The notes under the pieces: generated by a model
Told to the model about the DNA's origin: nothing
What the model saw: the letters and a program-made list of their open reading frames with translations, nothing else
The model's database searches: none
Assembly (NCBI GenBank): GCA_963826165.1
Contig: CAWGWC010000018.1
Span: 1-64,000, forward strand
Length of the DNA: 64,000 bases
Reading direction: 5' to 3'
Origin: JACVRW01 sp963826165
GTDB taxonomy: Bacteria > Actinomycetota > Thermoleophilia > Solirubrobacterales > Thermoleophilaceae
Shown here: one piece after another, positions 7,793 to 16,850 of the stretch
Numbering within the stretch: the stretch's first letter is position 1
How the letters are laid out: each line of letters starts with the position of its first letter
Translations under genes and position numbers: made by a program

Positions 7793-9379
7793 ATGCCTGA
7801 AGACCTTGCGTCCGGCTCGCCGGACCGGCCGTCCCTGTTCGCGATCCTCAGGCGCCGCTGGCTGATCGTGGTGCTCGTCCCGGTGCTGTGCGGCGTGGTG
7901 GCGGCCGTATTCGCGCTGGTCAACGAGCGCGACTACCAGTCGGAGGCCAAGCTTCTCTTCCCGCAGACCATCAGCACCGAGCTGAACTCCGTCGACCTCG
8001 ACCCGACGGCCCCGGACGCCACGAACCTGGCCAACAGCAACGCTGAGGTGGTGGGCTCACGCGACGTCGCCGCCGCCACTTCGGCGCAGCTCACCTCCGA
8101 AGGGACGGACCTCTCCCCCGAGGACGTCGACGACGCCGTGACGGTCTCGACCCCGGAGGACAGCAACATCGTGACCGTCGTCGCCCGGCGCCCCTCGGCG
8201 GAGGACGCCCAGCAGCTCGCCTCCGTGTACTCGGCCGAAGCGGTGGAGCTGGTCCGCGGCAGGGAGGAGCGGCGTGTGCTGAACGCGCTGCGCAGCGCCC
8301 GGCAGAGCCTCAGGGATCTGCCCCGCCGCCAGGTGGAGCTGACCGCGCCCACGCTGCAGCAGTACATCACCCGCCTGCGGGTGCTGCTCGACGGCGGGAT
8401 CGACAGCCCCCAGGTCGTCCAGGCCGGCTTCCTGCCGACCTCCCGAGCGGGCAATCCGCTGCGGACCATCCTGCTCGGCGTTCTCTTCGGCATCGTCCTC
8501 GGCGTCGGACTGGCTCTGCTGCGCGACCAGGCGGACCGGCGCCTACGCCGAGAGGAGGACGTCTCGGCCGCCTTCGACGCCCGGGTCCTCACCACCGTGC
8601 CGCGTCACCGCAAGCTCAAGTCGAACGTGCCCTTCGAGCAGCTGCCGCCCAAGGTCACCGAAGCGTTCCGGATGCTGGTGGCCAACCTCAGGTTCTCACC
8701 GGGCGTCCGCCCGCGGACCGTGCTCATCACGTCCTCGCGGAGCCGCGAGGGCAAGTCGACCGTCGCGTGGTATCTCGCGGCCGCCGCCGCCCGCAGCGGG
8801 CTTCAGGTGGCTCTAGTCGAGGCCGACATGCGCCGGCCGTCGATCGCCGAGCGGCACGGCCTCAAGCCGGTTCCGGGACTGGCCGAGGCGCTGGGCGGCA
8901 AGGCCTGGGTCTCGTCCTCGTTGCAGAGCGCCGGCTGGTCGGATACCGGTGGCGCCGCCTCCGAGGACACCAACAGCCCGAGCGTGCTGGTGGCCGGCCA
9001 GCCGACGGCCGATTCGTCGGTGCTGATGCAGTCCGCAGTGATGGACCGCGTCCTCGAGTCGCTTGCCGAGGCGAACGACCTGGTGATCATCGACACTCCG
9101 CCTATTCCCTACGTGTCCGATGCCGTATCGCTGCTCAGGCGAGTGGACGGGGTGATAGTCGTGGCGTCGGTGAACTCCACCAAGGGCCCGGAGGCCACTC
9201 GCCTGCGCGATCAGCTGTCCACCTTCAGGGCCCGGATCCTCGGCGTGGTGGCGAACGGAGGGTCGGCGGTGGGCGGCTATGCCTACACGCCGCGTCCGCT
9301 CTCCGGCTCTCGCAACGGCGATGCCGCGGGCGCCCCGGAGACCACCGAGCCCGTCGGCGACCCGCCCAGCCGCAGCTGA
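7793..9379 (+). CDS. Wzz-type chain-length determinant fused to a BY-kinase
   Basis: A 528-residue polysaccharide co-polymerase. Membrane segments lie at about residues 22-43 and 220-243, flanking an extracytoplasmic Wzz domain. The cytoplasmic ATPase has a Walker A SSRSREGKSTVAWYL (about 312-326), Walker A' VALVEADMRRPS (about 340-351) and Walker B LVIIDTPPIP (about 429-438), as in CpsD/CapB/Wzc. The C-terminal tail is short and has only two tyrosines close together (GGYAYTPRP), far fewer than the usual Tyr cluster. The ATG at 7793 is preferred to an upstream in-frame start because the Wzz domain begins just after it. It should control chain length for the Wzy polymers here. Confidence 0.88.
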   Translation: MPEDLASGSPDRPSLFAILRRRWLIVVLVPVLCGVVAAVFALVNERDYQSEAKLLFPQTISTELNSVDLDPTAPDATNLANSNAEVVGSRDVAAATSAQLTSEGTDLSPEDVDDAVTVSTPEDSNIVTVVARRPSAEDAQQLASVYSAEAVELVRGREERRVLNALRSARQSLRDLPRRQVELTAPTLQQYITRLRVLLDGGIDSPQVVQAGFLPTSRAGNPLRTILLGVLFGIVLGVGLALLRDQADRRLRREEDVSAAFDARVLTTVPRHRKLKSNVPFEQLPPKVTEAFRMLVANLRFSPGVRPRTVLITSSRSREGKSTVAWYLAAAAARSGLQVALVEADMRRPSIAERHGLKPVPGLAEALGGKAWVSSSLQSAGWSDTGGAASEDTNSPSVLVAGQPTADSSVLMQSAVMDRVLESLAEANDLVIIDTPPIPYVSDAVSLLRRVDGVIVVASVNSTKGPEATRLRDQLSTFRARILGVVANGGSAVGGYAYTPRPLSGSRNGDAAGAPETTEPVGDPPSRS

Positions 9380-9389
9380 GCGAGCGGCG

Positions 9390-10844
9390 CTAGCGCCGGC
9401 CGGTGGTGTGCTCGCCGCTCCTGCGGCTCAGCACATACGGCAGCGTCCGGGCCAGGATCTTCGCGTCCAGCCACAGCGACCAGCTCGAGCAGTAGAGGTA
9501 GTCGAGCGTGAGCATGTCCTCCACCGGCACACGGCTCGACCCGAGTATCTGCCAGGGCCCGGTGATCCCGGGCGCCACGTCGTAGCGACGGCGCTGCCAG
9601 CCTGAGAAGAGCCGGTCCTCCTCCGTGATCAGCGGGCGCGGTCCGACGAGGCTCATGTCACCGCGCAGCACGCTGAACAGCTGCGGTAGCTCGTCGAGCG
9701 AGTAGCGCCGCAGGAACCGGCCCACCCGGGTCGTCCGCGGATCGTCGGCGATCTTGAACAGCGGCGCCGCCTCGTTCTGCTCCAGCAGCTGCGCCTTGCG
9801 GCTCTCGGCGTCGGCCACCATCGTGCGGTACTTGAGCATCTGGAACTGGCGTCCGTGCCGGCCCACGCGGGTTTGCTTGAACAGCACCGGCCCGCGAGAG
9901 GTCAGCTTCACCGCCAGCGCGATCGTCACCAGCACGGGAAGGATCAGGATGAGCAGCGCGGTGGCCACCACGATGTCGAACGCTCGCTTGAGCAGGCGAG
10001 ACGAGGGCGTGAGGCCGAAACCGCGCACCCCCAGGAGCAGGCGACCACCGAGGTCGTCGAACTCCACCGACGTGCCGATCACCTCCAGCAGCCGTGGCAG
10101 CACGGCCACCCGCACTCCGCACGCGGTGGCGAGCCTCACGATGTCCACCACGTCGTCGCCGCCCTCATGGCGCGGGGCGACGATCACGCGCTCCACCCGG
10201 TGAGCCTCGATCACCTCGGGCAGATCATCGACCGTGCCAAGAACCGAGTCGCCCAGCACCGTGGAGGGGGCCTTGTCGGACACCCGCCCCACGACGGCCG
10301 CGTTGAGGCTCAGATCGGCGGCGAGCTTGCGTTTGACCATCGACGCCGTGGCGGCGTCGCCGATGACCACCACCCGTTCGGGCTCGGTCAGCCTCACCGT
10401 CAGGAAGCGCGCCGCGCCGCGCAGCACGATCAGCGACAGGACGATCAGCCCCCAGAGGATGAACGGGTGCGAGCGTCCTTCGAAGACCAGCGCCCTCGAC
10501 CCCTGGACGAACAGCACGAAGATCGAGGTCACCGCGACGAGGGCTGGAGCCTCGTTGAGGGTCGTCTTGTGAAGCACGAACTGATCGCGGTCGTACAGAC
10601 CCGCCGTCTTGGCCAGCAGGGCGAACAGAGGCAGCACGGCCACCGCCCAGGCCGGCACCGCGGCGCCGCTGACCACGGCGACGACGGTCATGGACGCCGC
10701 TACGGCGATTATGTCGGCGGCGAGGAGCGAGAAGCGGCCGATCAGCTCACGGCGGCGCCCGCGCTGAGCCCGTGCCGAAGGGACGAACGGCAGCTCGGCT
10801 GCCGTGACCTGGGACCGCGGCTCGGTGACGCTCACCTTGCTCAC
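9390..10844 (-). CDS. Polyprenyl-phosphate glycosylphosphotransferase (WbaP/CpsE type)
   Basis: A 484-residue initiating sugar-phosphate transferase. The N-terminal part has four to five membrane segments and a CoA-binding-like domain (VVVIGDAATASMVKRKL). The catalytic domain runs from about residue 284 (LKRAFDIVVATALLILILPV) to the end, with the conserved blocks MLKYRTMVADAE, RRYSLDELPQLFSVLRGDMS, LVGPRPLI and APGITGPWQI. It loads the first sugar phosphate onto undecaprenyl phosphate at the membrane. It shares architecture with the paralogue at 13257-14732. It lies 28 bases downstream of the secreted hydrolase gene and converges with the BY-kinase gene, 10 bases apart. Confidence 0.92.
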   Translation of the reverse strand: MSKVSVTEPRSQVTAAELPFVPSARAQRGRRRELIGRFSLLAADIIAVAASMTVVAVVSGAAVPAWAVAVLPLFALLAKTAGLYDRDQFVLHKTTLNEAPALVAVTSIFVLFVQGSRALVFEGRSHPFILWGLIVLSLIVLRGAARFLTVRLTEPERVVVIGDAATASMVKRKLAADLSLNAAVVGRVSDKAPSTVLGDSVLGTVDDLPEVIEAHRVERVIVAPRHEGGDDVVDIVRLATACGVRVAVLPRLLEVIGTSVEFDDLGGRLLLGVRGFGLTPSSRLLKRAFDIVVATALLILILPVLVTIALAVKLTSRGPVLFKQTRVGRHGRQFQMLKYRTMVADAESRKAQLLEQNEAAPLFKIADDPRTTRVGRFLRRYSLDELPQLFSVLRGDMSLVGPRPLITEEDRLFSGWQRRRYDVAPGITGPWQILGSSRVPVEDMLTLDYLYCSSWSLWLDAKILARTLPYVLSRRSGEHTTGRR

Positions 10845-10872
10845 GCGGGCCGCGCCCCCGGTTGCGATGTGA

Positions 10873-12084
10873 CTATCGGCAGCGGCGCGCGTTGGCCGAC
10901 TTGCGGCAGCCCTCGTACTTCGCCGCCGTGGACCGGTAGGTCTTGAGGATCGGCATGGGGGAGAAGGCCCCGCCGCCCAGGTAGCGCGTGAGCCCCGAGA
11001 AGCGAAACGCCATGGTGGCCGTCGATCCGCCCTGGTCGTACTGGGTGGACCAGGTGTACCAGTAGGCCTGAGTCACCCGCAGCTTGCGCCTCGCCCGCGC
11101 CAGGGCGGCGTAGGCGGCCTTCAGCCGCTGGACCTGACCGCGGCGGCTGACCGAGAAGTGAAGCTGCGCGGAGTCCGGCACCCTGCCCAGCGAGGCGGGC
11201 CAGGTCATCTCCGTCACGATGATCGGCTTGCGGACGTCGCCACGCTTTCGCATGATCGCGCGCACGCGCCGGATGATCTCGACGAAGCGGCGGGCCGAAT
11301 CGCTCACCGATACCGAGTTGTTCGTGAACGGGTGAATGGAGACGACGTCGAAGTAACGCTTGGCCCCGGAGCGGTAGAGGTCGCGCGCTCCCGCCCACTG
11401 CGTGTAGGAACCCGTCGTCACGAGCGAGCCGGCCACGACCTTGGCCCGGCGATCCGCCGCGTGGATGGCCGTGTAGGCGGGCTTGAGCAGCGCCGTGTAG
11501 CTGGGGGCCCACGGCCGCAGCTTCCAGTGCCCCGGTCCGGTCTGCTCGTTCCAGACCTGCCACTGGCGCACCGGGACCCGCGGGACACCCGGGTTCTGAG
11601 CCCAGAAGCTGCCGCTCGGTCCGTAGCGCAGCACCAGCTGGCGCATCATGGTCGCGAACGTGTTGGGATCCGCCGGCGGGAGCCGGTAGTAGTCCGGGTC
11701 GAGGGGGTTGGCCACGGCCCAGCGAGGGCTGTCGGTGATGTTCACCGTCATCGAGAGACGCCGGCTGGCCGCTGCGGCCACGAGCCGGTCGAGCTCGCGG
11801 AAGTTGTAGGTGCCCTGAGCCGGCTCGATGGTCCGCCACTGGAGCGTGAGGCGCACCGACTCGACGCCCGACTTCGCCATCAGGCCGAACTGCGACTGGG
11901 TTGTGGCGTCGGACACCTCGGAGGGGCTGGTCATGATCGGAGGCACGACCGCGCCGAAGAAGCCGAAGGGCACACGGCGCTTGGCTGCGTCGGCCCCCGA
12001 GGGCATCGCCAAGGGTGCCAGCAGCACCGTCGCGAGAAGGATTGAGAGTGAGGCTCGCTTCAGCAAGGTCGGGCACCCTAACAC
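10873..12084 (-). CDS. Secreted clan GH-A glycoside hydrolase (cellulase/GH39-like)
   Basis: A protein of about 403 residues from a GTG at 12084, or 397 from a TTG at 12066 with a weak AGGG upstream. A signal peptide (LSILLATVLLAPLAMPSGADA) ends near residue 32. The TIM-barrel sequence shows the clan GH-A pattern: an acid/base Glu after Asn in QVWNEQTGPGHW (about residue 180) and a nucleophile Glu in IIVTEMTWPAS (about residue 290). It probably trims or cleaves an extracellular polysaccharide, plausibly the product of this locus. It is transcribed leftward just ahead of the glycosylphosphotransferase. Substrate class is inference; the exact GH family needs a profile search. Confidence 0.75.
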   Translation of the reverse strand: MLGCPTLLKRASLSILLATVLLAPLAMPSGADAAKRRVPFGFFGAVVPPIMTSPSEVSDATTQSQFGLMAKSGVESVRLTLQWRTIEPAQGTYNFRELDRLVAAAASRRLSMTVNITDSPRWAVANPLDPDYYRLPPADPNTFATMMRQLVLRYGPSGSFWAQNPGVPRVPVRQWQVWNEQTGPGHWKLRPWAPSYTALLKPAYTAIHAADRRAKVVAGSLVTTGSYTQWAGARDLYRSGAKRYFDVVSIHPFTNNSVSVSDSARRFVEIIRRVRAIMRKRGDVRKPIIVTEMTWPASLGRVPDSAQLHFSVSRRGQVQRLKAAYAALARARRKLRVTQAYWYTWSTQYDQGGSTATMAFRFSGLTRYLGGGAFSPMPILKTYRSTAAKYEGCRKSANARRCR

Positions 12085-12178
12085 GGAGGTCTATGAATAG
12101 TCGCGCAATGGGTAAGGATGTCTTCGACCGGGCGCATCGACGCTGAACGCGTATGCTGTCGCGCCCGGCAGCCTCCTT

Positions 12179-13300
12179 ATGCCCGAGCTCATTCTCGTCC
12201 ACGACTACCTCCTCGTAATGCGGGGAGGGGAACGCACATTCGCTGCGATTGCCGACATCTGGCCGGATGCTCCGATCGCGACCTTGCTCTACGACGAGGC
12301 GGGCACGCACCGGCGCTTCGCCGGCCGGCGGGTGACCACCTCTCCTCTGCAGAGGCTCCGGCTGCGTCAGCGCACCTTCCGCATGGGGATGCCCCTCTAC
12401 CCCAAGGCCATCAACCGGCTGCCGCTCGAGGACGCCCGCTGCATCGTGTCCAGCAGCAGCGCCTTCGCCCACGGCGTCCGCAAGCCCGCTCGCGCTCGGC
12501 ACGTCTGCTACTGCCACTCGCCCTTCCGCTACGCCTGGCACGAGCAGGCCACGGCGCTCGGCGAGGTGCCGGCCGGCGCCCGGCCCGCCCTCAAGCTGAT
12601 GCTCCGCCGCCACCGCGCTTTCGATCGCCGTGCGGCGCGCGGGGTTGACCAGTTCGTGGCCAACAGCCAGACCACGCGTGAGCGGATCCGGCGCTTCTGG
12701 GGCCGCGAGGCCACAGTCGTGCACCCGCCCGTGAACGTCGATCGCTTCACCATCCGCGAGCCTGACGACTACATCCTCTTCGTCGGTGAGCTGGTGCGCC
12801 ACAAGCGCCCCGAACTCGCCATCCAGGCGGCCATGGCGGCGGGTCGGCGCATCAAGGTGGTTGGCGGCGGTCCCGAGCTCAAGCGCCTGCATCACCAGTA
12901 CGGACACGCCGCCGAGTTCGCCGGGCGCGTGGGCGACCGGGAGCTCGCTCGGCTGTACTCCGAGGCTGCCGCACTCATCATCCCCGGCGTCGAGGAGTTC
13001 GGTGTGGCCGCCGTCGAGTCCCAGGCCGCCGGACGGCCGGTCGTGGCGATCGACGCCGGAGGCGTTCGCGAGACCGTCGTGCCGGGTCGGACCGGCGTGC
13101 TGGTGGAGAACGGCGACTCCGCCGGCCTCGCCCGCGCTCTGGGGCAGGACCTCAACTGCTTCGATCCGCTGGAGCTGCGGGCCAACGCTCAACGCTTCTC
13201 TCCCGGGATCTTCGCCAGCCGCATGAAGGAGATCGTGGAGTCGAAGCGGGGCGGCATCAGTAGGCCCCGCGTGCGCCCAGGATCGCCGATCCCGTCCTGA
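12179..13300 (+). CDS. GT4 glycosyltransferase (WbaZ/mannosyltransferase-like)
   Basis: A 373-residue GT-B enzyme. The opening ELILVHDYLLVMRGGERTFA and the block ARHVCYCHSPFRYAWHEQ are characteristic of the WbaZ-like GT4 subgroup that includes mannosyltransferases. The donor site shows FVGELVRHKRPELAIQA and PGVEEFGVAAVESQAAGRP (E-x7-E). It is a lone rightward gene between two leftward units. Its last 44 bases overlap the 3' end of the second glycosylphosphotransferase. It resembles the frame-broken GT4 at 19390-20501, which has the same HDW/CYCHTPMRYVW layout. Mannose as the donor is an inference from subgroup only. Confidence 0.87.
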   Translation: MPELILVHDYLLVMRGGERTFAAIADIWPDAPIATLLYDEAGTHRRFAGRRVTTSPLQRLRLRQRTFRMGMPLYPKAINRLPLEDARCIVSSSSAFAHGVRKPARARHVCYCHSPFRYAWHEQATALGEVPAGARPALKLMLRRHRAFDRRAARGVDQFVANSQTTRERIRRFWGREATVVHPPVNVDRFTIREPDDYILFVGELVRHKRPELAIQAAMAAGRRIKVVGGGPELKRLHHQYGHAAEFAGRVGDRELARLYSEAAALIIPGVEEFGVAAVESQAAGRPVVAIDAGGVRETVVPGRTGVLVENGDSAGLARALGQDLNCFDPLELRANAQRFSPGIFASRMKEIVESKRGGISRPRVRPGSPIPS

Positions 13301-14732
13301 ACAGGATCTTGATGTCCTTGCGCAGGCTGTAGTTCTCGACGTACTCGCGCTCCACCGCCATGCGCTCCTGGAAGTTCAGCTGGCCGCGGCCGTGCACCTG
13401 CATGGGCCCGGTGAGGCCGGGGCGCATCTGGAGGCGGAAGCGCTGGGTCTCGCCGTAGCGCTCCACGAGCCAGACCTCCTCCGGCCGCGGGCCCACGAGG
13501 CTCATGTCGCCGCGCAGGACGTTGAAGAGCTGGGGCAGCTCGTCGAGGCTGGTGCGCCGCAGGAACCGGCCCACACGGGTTACGCGCGGGTCCTCTCGCA
13601 GCTTGAACATCGGCTCGTCGAGCTCATCGACGGCAATCACCTCCGAAATTCGTTCCTCGGCGTCCTGGCACATCGTCCGGAACTTGAGGATCCGGAACGG
13701 CCGGCCGTGGCGCCCGGCGCGCAGCTGGGTGAACAGGGCCGGGCCGCGCGAGTCGAGCCGAACGGCGATCGCGATCAGCACGAGGAGCGGAACCAGCACC
13801 ACGAGCGCGGCCGCGGAGAGGACCACGTCGAGTGCGCGCTTGATGGCCATCGTGGACGGCGAGGTGCCCCAGGTGCGGTACTCGATCACCGGCATCTCGG
13901 CGATGTGGTTGAGGTCCACCGCGGTGCCGAGCATGGCCCGCATGGGGGGGACCACGCTCAGCTTGATCCCGCCGGAGCGACAGGCGGAGACCACGTGCGC
14001 GAGCGTGCTCTCGTCGAGCTCGGGCACGGCCAGCACCACCCGCTCCACCCGGGCCTCGGCCAGCAGCCACTGGAGGTCCTCCTTGGAGAGCTCGCCCAGA
14101 CGCTCGACGTCCACCACGTGGGATGCGCTCTCGCCGTTGGCGCCATTGGCGCCGTTGCCCGAAGAGGAGAGCTCCATCACCGACAGGTGGTGGCCGGGCT
14201 CGAGCGCCAGCTTGCGGGCCACCGCGTCGGCCAGGGCGCCGCTCCCGAGCACCAGCGCCCGTTCCGGGGGCACGCGCCGGCGCCAGATCGCCCGTGCGGC
14301 GGCCCGGAGGGCGAAGGCGGAGACGAGCGCCGCGACGTAGAGGGCGACCGCGCTCTCCACGGTGAGGGTCTCGTCGGGCAGGGCCCGGATGAAGAACAGC
14401 GTGCCCGCCACCGACAGGGTCACCCAGTGGAAGATCGCCGGCGCCTCGTCGACGGTGAGGTGCCAGATCTTCGGATGGTCGGCGTCGTAGAGGCCCTCCA
14501 TCTTCGCCACCACGAGCCACAGCGGCAGCGTGATGAGGCCCCACAGCGGGTCGGTGGTGCCCTCTATGAGCGTCATCGCGCCGATGGCGGCAAGGAAGCA
14601 TCCGACGTCGGCTGCAAAAAGCAGTCGTCGTCTGAGCGCGTCCTTCCGCGCGGCTGGCGCCCGGCGCGCAGTGCCGGGTTCCTCGTGAAGCGCGGAAGCA
14701 GCTCGTGCCTGGGTGGTACCGACGGGCTGCAC
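13257..14732 (-). CDS. Polyprenyl-phosphate glycosylphosphotransferase, second paralogue
   Basis: A 491-residue homologue of the enzyme at 9390-10844. N-terminal membrane segments and a nucleotide-binding-like middle domain (ERALVLGSGALADAVARKL) precede the catalytic domain from about residue 294 (AIKRALDVVLSAAALVVLVP). The domain has FRILKFRTMCQDAEER, LRRTSLDELPQLFNVLRG, MSLVGPRPEE and MRPGLTGPMQVHGRG. Two such initiators within 5 kb suggest two repeat units with different first sugars. It converges with, and overlaps by 44 bases, the GT4 ending at 13300. A short low-complexity Asn/Gly/Ala run sits in the middle domain. Confidence 0.91.
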   Translation of the reverse strand: MQPVGTTQARAASALHEEPGTARRAPAARKDALRRRLLFAADVGCFLAAIGAMTLIEGTTDPLWGLITLPLWLVVAKMEGLYDADHPKIWHLTVDEAPAIFHWVTLSVAGTLFFIRALPDETLTVESAVALYVAALVSAFALRAAARAIWRRRVPPERALVLGSGALADAVARKLALEPGHHLSVMELSSSGNGANGANGESASHVVDVERLGELSKEDLQWLLAEARVERVVLAVPELDESTLAHVVSACRSGGIKLSVVPPMRAMLGTAVDLNHIAEMPVIEYRTWGTSPSTMAIKRALDVVLSAAALVVLVPLLVLIAIAVRLDSRGPALFTQLRAGRHGRPFRILKFRTMCQDAEERISEVIAVDELDEPMFKLREDPRVTRVGRFLRRTSLDELPQLFNVLRGDMSLVGPRPEEVWLVERYGETQRFRLQMRPGLTGPMQVHGRGQLNFQERMAVEREYVENYSLRKDIKILFRTGSAILGARGAY

Positions 14733-14789
14733 CTCGGGGCGCCCACTTTAGTCCAGGCTTCTGAAGCGTGTCAGCTCGTTCTTATCTAG

Positions 14790-16320
14790 TCTCCCCGCAC
14801 GCAGGCCGCCGCGAACAGCACGATCCGCTCGGTCGGCGACGATCGCGGTGGGCAGATCCTTCCGATCGCGGCCGTCGTAGCCCTGATCCTCGCCGCGCTC
14901 GTCGTGGCGGCGCTGCTGCCCCTGCTCGACGTGCCGGCCGCCTGGGGCCTGCTGGCGGTGTGCGCCGCCGCCACGGTGCCGGTCGCCGTATGGGGCTTCG
15001 TGAGCGGCCGCTTCTTCGAGCCGCTCCCGCTGCTGGCCGCCTCCTGCGCTCTGTTCTTCGTGCGTGCGCCCGCTCCAGCTGTTCATCGGCTGGCGCGACC
15101 TGTACAGCGCCTTCTCGCCCTCGGACCCGGTGGACAAGCTGGTGCTCCTCGACAGCGCCGAGATGGCCTTCTTCGTGAGCGACCGGCTGCGCGAGCCGCT
15201 CGACGACGCCTTCGCGCGCGCCACCGGCGCGTGCGCGCTCTTCCTGATCGCGCTGCTCGTGGGCTATCGCCTTGGCTTCGGCGCCGTGCTCGCCCGAAGG
15301 GTCGCAGCGCTGAGGGGTCCTGCGGGCGAGCTCAACCTCACGGCGGCGATCGCCGGATCGATGGCGATCGGGCTCGCCGCGCAGGCGCTGATCGTGGCGC
15401 GTTCGGATGGTCCCGCCGAGACCTTCGAGAACGCCGCCGCCCAGCCCGCGCTGCAACAGAGCTTCGTCCTGTTCGTCGTCGGCGGGCTCGCCACCGCCGG
15501 CCTGATCGTCTGGGCGGTGTGGATGCGCCCGCGCACTCCCGCCGCCTGGGCCGCCTTCATCGTCGGGGTGCTCGCGGTGTGCGGTTTCGCCGTCACGATC
15601 GGCTCGCGCAGCCGGGTGGCCGTGGCGCTGCTGGCGCTGGCCGTGATCGTCCACTACCTGTGGCGGCCGTGGCGCCGTCGCGAGCTGCTCGTGGCGCTGG
15701 TCCTGGCGCTGACCTTCGTGAGCTCCTTTCTGGTCTTTCGCGAGACGGCCGACCAGCGCTCACTGGGGGAGGCCGCCGAGACCGCGCCGCGCCACCTGCT
15801 CGACGCCCGGGTGATCGTGAACGACATCACCTCGTTCGACCAGGTGGTCTACGCCACCACGATCTATGGGCGCGAGCGCGACCACGAGAACGGCGGCTTC
15901 CTGCTCGACGGGGCGCGGTCGTTCGTGCCGCGGGCCATCGACTCGGACAAGCCCGAGGGCGGTGACATCACGCTGCGCGAGGCGGTGTGGGGCGGGAGCT
16001 TCACCGGCGGGCGCCCGCCGACGGCCGTGGGTGACCTGTGGATCGACTTCGGCTTCCCCGGCGTGGCCGTGGGCGGCCTGCTGATCGGTCTGCTGGCCCG
16101 GGCCCTGCTCGGCCTGACCGCCGGGCCGGCCTCCGGTCGCGGGTACCGGGTGGCCCTGTACGCGATTGGCCTGGTGGTCCTCTACACGCTGGTAGCCGAC
16201 ACCTTCTCCCTGGCCCTCGGCTACGTGTTCACGCTCGTCCTGCCCTTTCTGGTGGCCGTGCACCTGTTCGGACGCCTCCCCGAGCGCTGGCTGCCGGCGC
16301 GCGCCCGGCTGCACTCGTGA
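14790..16320 (+). pseudogene. O-antigen polymerase-like membrane protein, one frame break
   Basis: Two plus frames together encode a polytopic membrane protein. Bases 14790-15062 give two N-terminal membrane segments (PIAAVVALILAALVVAALL and the following hydrophobic stretch) ending in CALFFV. From 15064 the frame shifts by one extra base, inside GTGCGTGC, to RPLQLFIGWRDLY and about eight more segments up to 16320. Joined, it reads like the oligosaccharide-repeat polymerase family (FFVxRPL near the end of the first helices). No ATG or GTG opens the first part before 14904, so the true start is uncertain. The stop overlaps the GTG of the lipoprotein gene (GTGA). Either a single-base assembly error or an inactivated gene. 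Confidence 0.6.
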
Positions 16321-16850
16321 GGGGCGTCCTCGCCGGCACGCTCGTGCTGTGCGCCCTCCTGGTGGCCGGCTGCAGCTTCGGAGGCGAGCAGGTGGCCGAG
16401 CGGGTGAGGCAGCCCACGCTCCTCAGCGCGGCGGCCGTGGCAAAGCAGCCGGCCGGCTCGCCCTCGCGTGCCCTGTACGCCTGGTGGCGCGCCATGCAGT
16501 ACGCCGACACCCGGGCCGCGGCCCGCTACTACGACGCCGCGCTCGGCGTCACCGCCGTCGAGCTCGACGATCAGCTGGCGGTGGCCACCGACGCCTTCAC
16601 GGCACGCCCGCGGCTGGAGGAGACGAGGGACGACGGCGACGGCCGGGCCACGGTGCTGGTGTTGCTCGAGAGCCGCACGAGGAGCCCCAATGGGCGGGTG
16701 GACGTTCTGCGCGTACCGCGCAGCTTCGCGCTGCGACGCGACGGCGGCGGCTGGCGACTGGCCGACAACCGCTACCTGGAGCGTGCGGTGCGCGACCAGG
16801 AGGCGCTGGCCGAGGCCCTGCGCAACCAGGCCGAGGAGACTGCGCCGTGA
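16317..16850 (+). CDS. Small lipoprotein of unknown function
   Basis: A 177-residue protein from the GTG at 16317. A lipoprotein signal peptide is clear: hydrophobic VLAGTLVLCALL, then the lipobox LVAGC with Cys19 as the lipidation site. The mature part is small and soluble, begins with a Gly/Glu-rich linker and contains ALYAWWRAMQYADTRAAARY, which looks like the helix of an NTF2/SnoaL-like cone fold. That resemblance is by eye only. Both ends overlap neighbours by 4 bases (polymerase before, GT4 after), so it belongs to the same operon. It could be an accessory factor for polymerisation or export. Confidence 0.7.
   Translation: MRGVLAGTLVLCALLVAGCSFGGEQVAERVRQPTLLSAAAVAKQPAGSPSRALYAWWRAMQYADTRAAARYYDAALGVTAVELDDQLAVATDAFTARPRLEETRDDGDGRATVLVLLESRTRSPNGRVDVLRVPRSFALRRDGGGWRLADNRYLERAVRDQEALAEALRNQAEETAP

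Noticed and set aside
10841..13192. 783-codon minus-strand open frame across the hydrolase and the WbaZ-like GT4
   Set aside because: It covers two genes with strong motifs in other frames and itself has no family-like block.
15055..15070. Programmed frameshift as explanation for the polymerase break
   Set aside because: No slippery heptamer or following pseudoknot is apparent; GTGCGTGC looks like a one-base or four-base tandem insertion, and similar breaks occur at unrelated contexts.
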